The notes beneath the pieces were generated by a model. It was not told the origin of the DNA. It ran no database searches and saw only the letters and a list, made by a program, of their open reading frames with translations. Shown here piece by piece: positions 16,325-22,015 of a DNA stretch of 22,015 bases. Within the stretch, counting starts at the first letter, position 1. Each line of letters begins with the position of its first letter. This DNA comes from Chitinophagaceae bacterium (lineage in GTDB: Bacteria; Bacteroidota; Bacteroidia; Chitinophagales; Chitinophagaceae): contig CANIMM010000018.1 of NCBI GenBank assembly GCA_947468255.1, positions 1 through 22,015 of the forward strand, in the 5' to 3' direction. The position numbers and the translations under genes are program-made.

Positions 16325-17641
16325 TTATAATTTTTCAAGTAGGTCTACGACTCCTTCGTTTTTTAAAATCAGATAGCCTAGACGGTCGCTGCTGATGCCT
16401 TCCTTTAGTTGATAATTAAAAAACAGTTGATCCTCTTTTACAATGGTTTCAAAATAATTAAATCGAATCGTTGGATATTGTTTGAGTTCATCACCAATTT
16501 CGTAGAGGTGGGTAGATAAAATAAAAAGGGAGTTGTTGATTTTGAGTAGACCTTTAATTACGGTAGTTGAACATTTCATTGCATCTTCCACATTAGTCCC
16601 CTTGAAAAGCTCATCTATCAAAATGAGCCATTTTCTTCCATCCGAAATTTTTAGAACGGTCGACTTGATTCGAAGCACCTCATTGTAAAAATAACTTTCA
16701 CCTTTCAGCAGGTTGTCCATTACATTGATATTACTAAGCAATCCGTCGAAGAGGCTTAACTGCATACTATTTGCAGGTACTCCCATTCCAAGATGTGCCA
16801 AAAAAACCGCTGTGCCTACCGCTTTAATGAGGGTGCTTTTGCCAGCCATATTAGCACCTGTTAAAAACAAAAAATTGCTTTGCTCATCCAGTGTTACATC
16901 GTATCCGATGGGGTGCTGCAATTGTAGATGGTACAACCCCTTCGCCATTAAAAAGGGTCGCTCACTTTCTACCAATTTTGGAAAATGAAGTCCAAACTCT
17001 TTTACCGCCATTGCCATACCATACCAAGCATCTAGTTGAGCATACAAACTAAGTAGCTCCTGCATATCTCTTTTGAATTCGTATTTTAGGAAATGACCTA
17101 ATTGCAATTGTTGGGCGGTAGTAAGGTTGGAAGCTTGATGGTTATTTTCAATGATGTCAAATTGTTTCTTTCGTATGATTTGATTTGCGTCTTGTAATAA
17201 TTTCTGGAGCGGCACCGGGGCTTCTTTCGTTAAAAAAAAATTGATTAACTGCTGCATTCCTTTTATAAAATCAAAGCAATGGCCCACCGAAAATTCAACA
17301 AATGAAAAATCTGCTCGGTTAAATACCTTGTAACTGTATGCAGTAAAAGAAGAAAGATTCGATGGGATTGTTTCAATGGAGGTTTGGTAAAACTTTTCAA
17401 TCATCATAATTGACCCATTGCTGATTTGACTGGGCCAGTATTCCATTTTATTCAAAATCAGCTGGAGTGTTTGTTGAACCCCTTCGATCTCCTCAATGCT
17501 TTTCAGTGAGTGCTTAAAATTGTCATATAACCGATCCCTGCCACCTACTGTTCGGCAGAGGTTGATATGATGGAATAAGGAAAATTCTCCTTCGTTGGTC
17601 AATATAGCCAGATCGGTTAGGGTTGTTTTATCTATTTCCAT
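16325..17641 (-). CDS. Short MutS-family ATPase without mismatch-recognition domain
   Basis: This 438-residue protein has the lever/clamp helical core (about 1-235) and the C-terminal ATPase of the MutS family. It lacks the N-terminal mismatch-reading and connector domains of MutS and the Smr tail of MutS2. The ATPase has TGANMAGKST at 261-270, where classical MutS has TGPNM. The Walker B segment is LILIDELFKGTN at 339-350 in place of LLDEIGRGT, followed by STHLYEI at 376-382 where MutS has ATHYxEL. The residues needed for ATP binding and hydrolysis are kept. Short MutS-like proteins of this kind are familiar in Bacteroidota, but their role is unknown; a mismatch-repair function should not be assumed. 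It is 128 bases downstream of pyrC on the same strand. Confidence 0.87.
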   Translation of the reverse strand: MEIDKTTLTDLAILTNEGEFSLFHHINLCRTVGGRDRLYDNFKHSLKSIEEIEGVQQTLQLILNKMEYWPSQISNGSIMMIEKFYQTSIETIPSNLSSFTAYSYKVFNRADFSFVEFSVGHCFDFIKGMQQLINFFLTKEAPVPLQKLLQDANQIIRKKQFDIIENNHQASNLTTAQQLQLGHFLKYEFKRDMQELLSLYAQLDAWYGMAMAVKEFGLHFPKLVESERPFLMAKGLYHLQLQHPIGYDVTLDEQSNFLFLTGANMAGKSTLIKAVGTAVFLAHLGMGVPANSMQLSLFDGLLSNINVMDNLLKGESYFYNEVLRIKSTVLKISDGRKWLILIDELFKGTNVEDAMKCSTTVIKGLLKINNSLFILSTHLYEIGDELKQYPTIRFNYFETIVKEDQLFFNYQLKEGISSDRLGYLILKNEGVVDLLEKL

Positions 17642-17769
17642 ACTGCAAGAATAAAAATCATTTTTAGGATTTACAATGCTGAAACCTTTTGGAGAGGCTA
17701 AAAATGGAAAGTTGTTTAATTTGTATTATTTCTTGGAGGGATGGCGCAAATTTGTTCCGCTTTAATAGA

Positions 17770-19110
17770 CTAGTGGCTAAATGTCATTCTTTTTCCTTTG
17801 TTCGACTCATCCCAAATACCATTATCATATACCAATGTTCCGTTAACGAAGGTCTTTTCAATACTTGCCGGAAATTCAACACCTTCCAATGGACTCCATC
17901 CACATTTGTATAAAATATTTTCTTTGCTTACGGTGGTGGTATTTTGTAAATTGGCTATTACTAGGTCTGCAAAATAACCTTCTCGGATATACCCTCTTTT
18001 TTCAATATGGAAGCAGTCTGCCACGGCATGACTCATTTTTTCTACTATTTTTTCCAGGCTAATTTTCCCCATTTTGTGATAATGAAGCATTAACAATATT
18101 GCATGTTGTACAAGGGGTAGACCGGAATGTGCATGTTCATACTCACCCGATTTTTCTGAAAGTAAATGCGGGGCATGGTCTGTTGCGATTAAGTCCAAAT
18201 GGTCATCCAGTAAGGCTTTCCACAATGCTTCCTTGTTATTAGGCGCTTTGATTGCCGGGTTACATTTTATCAGGTAGCCTAATTTTTCATAGTCGTCAGC
18301 TGTAAAATGCAAGTGATGAACACATACTTCAGCGGTGATTCTTTTTTCCTTGAGTGGTAGCATATTACCAAACAATTGAATTTCTTTTTCGGTGCTGATA
18401 TGTAAAATATGTAATCGGGTATTGTATTTTTTGGCAATTTGAATCGCTGCAAGCGAAGATTCAAAACAGGCATTGTCATCTCTGATGAAGGCATGGTCTG
18501 ATGGGGAAAGCTGCCCTTTTTCTTTTTTTATTCTTTCGTAGTTTTCCTTAATAATTTTTTCATCTTCACAATGGGTGGCAATCAGCAACTCGCTTTCACT
18601 GAATATTTTTTCAAGGGTACCATAATTGTCTACTAGCATGTTGCCGGTACTTGCACCCATAAAAATCTTCACTCCGCAAATATTGGCTTTGTGTTCGTTC
18701 ACTCGTAATACTTCGTTTGCATTGGAATTGCTTACCCCCATAAAAAAGGAATAGTTGGCCAACGAGCTTTGGGAGGCAGTGTTGTATTTATCTTCCAGCA
18801 ATTCAAGGGTAAGCGCATTTGGAACGGTATTGGGCATTTCCATAAAACTCGTTACTCCTCCCGCCACCGCGGCTTTGCTTTCACTGTAAATGGTTGCTTT
18901 ATGGGTGAGACCAGGTTCCCTAAAATGTACTTGATCATCAATGGCTCCAGGTAATAAATGTTTGCCCTCCCCATTTATCTCCACCACATTGCCCTTTTCA
19001 GATAGGTTGCTACCTATTTTCTCTATTCTTTCTCCATTGATGAGCAGGTCCTGCTGTTCAATTTTACCCTCATTTACTATACTAATATTTTTAATTAGGT
19101 ATTTACTCAT
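17770..19110 (-). CDS. pyrC: Dihydroorotase
   Basis: This 446-residue amidohydrolase converts N-carbamoyl-aspartate to dihydroorotate, the third step of pyrimidine synthesis, in the cytoplasm. The family signature is clear: DDQVHFREPGLTHK at 58-71, followed by AAVAGGVTSF and MPNT at 80-95. Other active-site residues are visible as K148 (in VKIFMGAST, the probable carbamylated lysine), H180, H237 (in HILHIST) and D311 with H313 (in ATDHAPH). The first histidine of the usual metal-binding HxH is Gln60, leaving only H62. I believe Gln is common in Bacteroidota dihydroorotases, which I cannot check here. The length is usual. It diverges from the outer-membrane protein gene on the other strand, with 58 bases between the starts. 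Confidence 0.93.
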   Translation of the reverse strand: MSKYLIKNISIVNEGKIEQQDLLINGERIEKIGSNLSEKGNVVEINGEGKHLLPGAIDDQVHFREPGLTHKATIYSESKAAVAGGVTSFMEMPNTVPNALTLELLEDKYNTASQSSLANYSFFMGVSNSNANEVLRVNEHKANICGVKIFMGASTGNMLVDNYGTLEKIFSESELLIATHCEDEKIIKENYERIKKEKGQLSPSDHAFIRDDNACFESSLAAIQIAKKYNTRLHILHISTEKEIQLFGNMLPLKEKRITAEVCVHHLHFTADDYEKLGYLIKCNPAIKAPNNKEALWKALLDDHLDLIATDHAPHLLSEKSGEYEHAHSGLPLVQHAILLMLHYHKMGKISLEKIVEKMSHAVADCFHIEKRGYIREGYFADLVIANLQNTTTVSKENILYKCGWSPLEGVEFPASIEKTFVNGTLVYDNGIWDESNKGKRMTFSH

Positions 19111-19141
19111 ATGTTAAAATAATTATATATATTTAGATTCG

Positions 19142-19175
19142 CAAAATTACCTCTACTAAAATACTACCATGCAAA
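19142..19175 (-). promoter_or_regulatory. Candidate Bacteroidota promoter for pyrC
   Basis: On the minus strand TTTG (19175-19172) is followed after 22 bases by TAATTTTG (19149-19142). Both match the Bacteroidota -33/-7 consensus TTTG...TAnnTTTG, with spacing at the upper end of the usual 17-23 range. The predicted start would leave a leader of about 25 bases before the pyrC ATG. The -33 box overlaps the second codon of the divergent outer-membrane protein gene, so the two promoters must share this short gap. Confidence 0.45.
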
Positions 19176-20872
19176 TTATTAAAAGCTTGCTCAAATTCTA
19201 TTTTTTTATTTTTCCCATTTTTGCAACTGCCCAATCTACCTACCTAACTCAGGGAGATAAAGGCTATCGGCTGGCAGATCGTTTGGATGTGATGCAGCCG
19301 ATTGGCAGGGAAATCAATTATTCGGCCCTTCGGCCTTACAATCGACGTAATATGGTTGCTAGGGTTGAATTGATTGACAGCTTTTATAGGGAAGGAATTG
19401 TTTTGCCCAAAGGGTTGAAATTATTCCGACTAACTAGGGTGGATCGATACAATATGGAACATTTATTACTGAATAATACCGAGTGGGTTAGTGGTTCAAA
19501 GGCGACTTTTGCAAGTAATAAACCCTTGCTGAAAAGCCTTTATAAATCAAAGTCGAACATGTTAGAGGTAAATAGCAAAGATTTTTTTTTAGTCGTTAAT
19601 CCGATTTTATATGGGATGGTAGGAACCGAAAAGTCAAATAGCGAGCAATTGTATCTCAATACCCGCGGACTCAATGCCAGAGGAATGATTGCAGGAAAGA
19701 TTGGCTTTTTTACCAGTGTTACCGATAACCAGGAGCGGGGGGCTAGATTTTTTCAACAAAAAGTGTTGGATATGCGTTCCGTACCAGGTGGTGGGTATTA
19801 TCAAAATTATAAAAACAGCGGAATAGATTATTTTGATGCAAGAGGATACTTTTCATTGAATGCAGCCAAGTATATTGATATACAGTTTGGCTATGATAAA
19901 AATTTTATTGGTAACGGTTACAGAAGTCTGTTTTTAAGTGATAATGCCAACAGTTATCTGTTTGCCAAGCTCAACACTAAAATTTGGAAATTAAATTTTC
20001 AGAATATATTTATGGAATTGGAGTCGCAGTTCTTGCAACGGAGGGATACCTTGCTAGACAGAAAATATGCAGCGATGCATCATGTAAGCATGAATGTTAC
20101 CAAGTGGTTGAATATCGGTTTATTTGAAGGGGTTATTTTTGGCAGAAAGAATCATTTCGATTTCCAATACCTCAACCCCATTATTTTTTATCGTCATGTA
20201 GAAGGTTCAATTGGGAGTCCGGATAATGCATTGGCTGGTATTGATTTTAAAGCGAATTTGGCAAACCGATTTCAATTATACGGTCAATTCTTACTGGACG
20301 AATTTAATTTAAAGCAAGTAAAAGCCAACAGTGGAAGTTGGTCTAATAAATGGGGAATACAGCTGGGTGCAAAATACATGGATGTGTTCGGTATACCTAC
20401 ACTTGATGTACAGTTAGAATCTAACAGGGTAAGGCCTTTTACTTATTCTCATCGTTTGGCAGTAGCGAATTATACGCATTATAATCAATTGTTGGCTCAT
20501 CCATTGGGTGCCAATTTTCAGGAATTCATTGCCATCGTTCATTACCAGCCAGCACCACGTTGGACTGTTCAGGCAAAATTGATTTCCTATTTTCAGGGGC
20601 TGGATAGCTTGGGTGGAAGAAATTTGGGCAGTAATCCGCTTTTACTTTATTCAACCCGTAAAGGGGATTATGGATATTTTTTGGGCATTGGCCGGCGAGC
20701 AACGGGTTTAAATGCGCTGCTACAATTGTCTTATGAGTTGAGAGAAAATTTATTTATCGACCTATCAGCACAACAACGTAATTATGCTATTGAGGGGGGG
20801 AAGGGAAACAATAACACCTCGCTGGTAATGGCAGGAATTCGATTTAATTTTATGCGTAGGGAATATGAGTAG
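19169..20872 (+). CDS. Outer-membrane beta-barrel protein, RemB/Wzi-like
   Basis: This 567-residue protein has a signal peptide (residues 1-22, ending ATAQ) and a long run of alternating, aromatic-rich strands typical of an outer-membrane beta-barrel. The N-terminal region (YRLADRLDVMQPIGREI, then ALRPYNRRNM near 44-58) resembles the gliding-motility protein RemB and the capsule-assembly Wzi family. The later segment QFGYDKNFIGNGYRSLFLSD and the paired GSWSNKWGIQLGAKYMD strand region also fit. In Wzi the barrel holds capsule at the cell surface; RemB is linked to gliding in Flavobacterium. Which role applies here is unknown, but the nearby glycan island and porT suit both. A G7 run lies at 20794-20800. 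The assignment is by pattern; another Bacteroidota barrel family cannot be excluded. Confidence 0.65.
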   Translation: MQIIKSLLKFYFFIFPIFATAQSTYLTQGDKGYRLADRLDVMQPIGREINYSALRPYNRRNMVARVELIDSFYREGIVLPKGLKLFRLTRVDRYNMEHLLLNNTEWVSGSKATFASNKPLLKSLYKSKSNMLEVNSKDFFLVVNPILYGMVGTEKSNSEQLYLNTRGLNARGMIAGKIGFFTSVTDNQERGARFFQQKVLDMRSVPGGGYYQNYKNSGIDYFDARGYFSLNAAKYIDIQFGYDKNFIGNGYRSLFLSDNANSYLFAKLNTKIWKLNFQNIFMELESQFLQRRDTLLDRKYAAMHHVSMNVTKWLNIGLFEGVIFGRKNHFDFQYLNPIIFYRHVEGSIGSPDNALAGIDFKANLANRFQLYGQFLLDEFNLKQVKANSGSWSNKWGIQLGAKYMDVFGIPTLDVQLESNRVRPFTYSHRLAVANYTHYNQLLAHPLGANFQEFIAIVHYQPAPRWTVQAKLISYFQGLDSLGGRNLGSNPLLLYSTRKGDYGYFLGIGRRATGLNALLQLSYELRENLFIDLSAQQRNYAIEGGKGNNNTSLVMAGIRFNFMRREYE

Positions 20873-20997
20873 TTTCTAAGCCGCCACTGTATTATTGAAT
20901 ATAGTTTTCAGCACTACAGAGCTGAGTGATGAATTTTATAGAAGATCATTATTCGTATTTAATCGCTTCAGATAGAAGTGGGTAAGGCGGCGATTTA

Positions 20998-21732
20998 TTA
21001 TTCTACAATGAGTGAAAAGGAAATCATTCTGGAATAAATTTTATCGAAATTGCTTGAAAATTTTAAAGCGGCATCCCGGCTATGCAAATTACTTAGGCCC
21101 CAACTTACTTTTAATTCAGGTGACAATACAAAAAATGGAAAGTAAATATGGAATCCAATACCACCTTCAATACTGTAATCCAGCTTATTGAGTTTTATTA
21201 GCCCCTCTGCATTACTTTTTCCTGCATTAGAAGCCATATCATAATCAAACTTTACACCCGCTATCGTATATACTTTTAGGTTATCTATTCGGTCACTACT
21301 GAATTTCAATTGAAAAGGAAAACTTAAGGTAATGGATTGAACTTTTTTGACGGTGATGGTATCTTCTCCGGCTGGCAGGTCTGGATACTTCAAGGTATAT
21401 TCAAATGCCTTTTCACTAAAAGTAAGGTTGAGGGGGTAAGTCCTTATATCAAAGTGCTCGCTTAAATTTAAATTTACCAGCCAAGCTAGATTAATTCCGG
21501 TACTATTGATACTCTCGATTACGGTTACACTATCTTGGTATAAAAACTGGGGGTGATGGGTAAAATTAAAATGGGATCGGTTCATTCCCAGATTGATGCC
21601 AAAGTGATAGGATTTGCTATCGTGATCAGGTAAATTCAAACCGGAATAGCGCAGTTGTGCAATGCTCCTAGAAGAGCCCATCATTAAAATAAGTATACAG
21701 TAAATTATTTTTCTCCGCAATAGATGCTGCAT
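20998..21732 (-). CDS. porT: PorT family type IX secretion / gliding protein
   Basis: This 244-residue protein has a signal peptide (about 1-25, with LILMMGSS before SIAQ) and an eight-strand type small outer-membrane beta-barrel (PorT/OmpA-like fold). PorT (SprT in Flavobacterium) is a component of the type IX secretion system that exports gliding adhesins and other cargo. The assignment rests on its length, its barrel pattern (YHFGINLGMN near 41-50, DIRTYPLNLTF near 95-105, GGIGFHIYFPFFVLSPELKV near 192-211) and above all its position directly after ubiE, the arrangement seen widely in Bacteroidota. The start at 21732 overlaps the end of ubiE by 28 bases. The two are surely on one transcript and likely coupled in translation. 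Confidence 0.85.
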   Translation of the reverse strand: MQHLLRRKIIYCILILMMGSSRSIAQLRYSGLNLPDHDSKSYHFGINLGMNRSHFNFTHHPQFLYQDSVTVIESINSTGINLAWLVNLNLSEHFDIRTYPLNLTFSEKAFEYTLKYPDLPAGEDTITVKKVQSITLSFPFQLKFSSDRIDNLKVYTIAGVKFDYDMASNAGKSNAEGLIKLNKLDYSIEGGIGFHIYFPFFVLSPELKVSWGLSNLHSRDAALKFSSNFDKIYSRMISFSLIVE

Positions 21733-22015
21733 ATTCCAAAGCTCAGAGGTTTACAATAAGTGTTGCTATATCCGAGATTGTCTAAGATAATAGTAAAATT
21801 TTTTCCTTCGGGAAATTTTTTAATGGATTCATCCAAGTATTTATAGGCATCACGATTTTTTGAAAATAATTTCCCCATTCCTGGGGCTACTACATTCATG
21901 TATAGCTGGTACAATTGCTTTACAGCGATCGTTTTAGGTTGGCTAAATTCTAGAACCACCAATTTTCCGCCTGGTTTTAATACCCTTAAAATTTCTTGCA
22001 ATCCTTTCTCTAAAT
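21705..22015 (-). CDS. ubiE: UbiE/MenG methyltransferase, 5'-truncated by window end
   Basis: This is the C-terminal third of the SAM-dependent methyltransferase that makes menaquinone from demethylmenaquinone. The frame is open to the window edge; the TTG at 22001 is a leucine codon inside the gene, preceded by LEKG. The residues visible include RVLKPGGKLVVLEFSQP (a class I methyltransferase motif), YMNVVAPGMGKLFSKN and the terminal CKPLSFGICSIY, all characteristic of UbiE/MenG. The first two thirds, with the glycine-rich SAM-binding loop, lie beyond the window. Its 3' end overlaps the porT start by 28 bases. Confidence 0.93.
   Translation of the reverse strand, partial: LEKGLQEILRVLKPGGKLVVLEFSQPKTIAVKQLYQLYMNVVAPGMGKLFSKNRDAYKYLDESIKKFPEGKNFTIILDNLGYSNTYCKPLSFGICSIYCGEK

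Noticed and set aside
20880..20991. GCCGCC (20880-20885) and GGCGGC (20986-20991) as a terminator stem between convergent genes.
   Set aside because: The arms are 100 bases apart with only a six-base match and no U-tract; the inner TCAGC/GCTGA hairpin (20908-20925) is also short.

Overview
The window reads as an ordinary chromosomal segment of a Bacteroidota bacterium, probably of the Chitinophagaceae/Chitinophagales type. This rests on a TonB-dependent receptor, DUF983 and DUF2721 membrane proteins, a ubiE-porT gene pair (PorT is a type IX secretion/gliding component restricted to this phylum), a RemB/Wzi-like outer-membrane protein, a Bacteroidota-type dihydroorotase, -7 elements of the form TAnnTTTG, and few Shine-Dalgarno sequences. 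The genus is an inference; there is no rRNA or other phylogenetic marker. There is no tRNA, rRNA, CRISPR array, transposase or integrase.

Layout. Positions 1-4082 (+): the 3' part of a TonB-dependent receptor, two PAP2-superfamily proteins joined by an ATGA overlap, and a DUF2721 membrane protein. At 4087-4164, between convergent genes, lies a heptamer-repeat palindrome. Positions 4166-6539 (-): a DUF983 zinc-ribbon membrane protein and an ABC exporter. Positions 6770-11718 (+): a surface-glycan island with five genes, namely a GT2, an uncharacterised protein that may be a GT-A enzyme, a GT4, a second GT2 and a CgeB-like GT-B protein. Positions 11732-12535 (-): a DUF4422 glycosyltransferase meets the island tail to tail. 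Positions 12631-16048 (-): a YifB/ComM AAA+ protein and a second MsbA-like ABC exporter. Positions 16325-19110 (-): a short MutS-family ATPase and dihydroorotase. Positions 19169-20872 (+): a RemB/Wzi-like outer-membrane protein. Positions 20998-22015 (-): porT and the 3' part of ubiE.

How it fits together. The glycosyltransferases probably assemble a strain-variable surface polysaccharide. Sampled lines of the island are clearly more AT-rich than the housekeeping genes to its right, which fits an accessory origin. The two ABC exporters could move lipid or lipid-linked glycan across the inner membrane, but nothing in the sequence proves their substrate. PorT and the RemB/Wzi-like protein belong to the outer-membrane and secretion/gliding side of the cell. 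pyrC and ubiE are core metabolism (pyrimidine and menaquinone synthesis).

No gene-free stretch exceeds 300 bases. The longest, 16049-16324, holds a candidate promoter for the ABC exporter and nothing else I can name. I found no clear-cut novel system. The best leads are the uncharacterised 259-residue protein, the reading frame that continues after its stop codon, and the heptamer palindrome.
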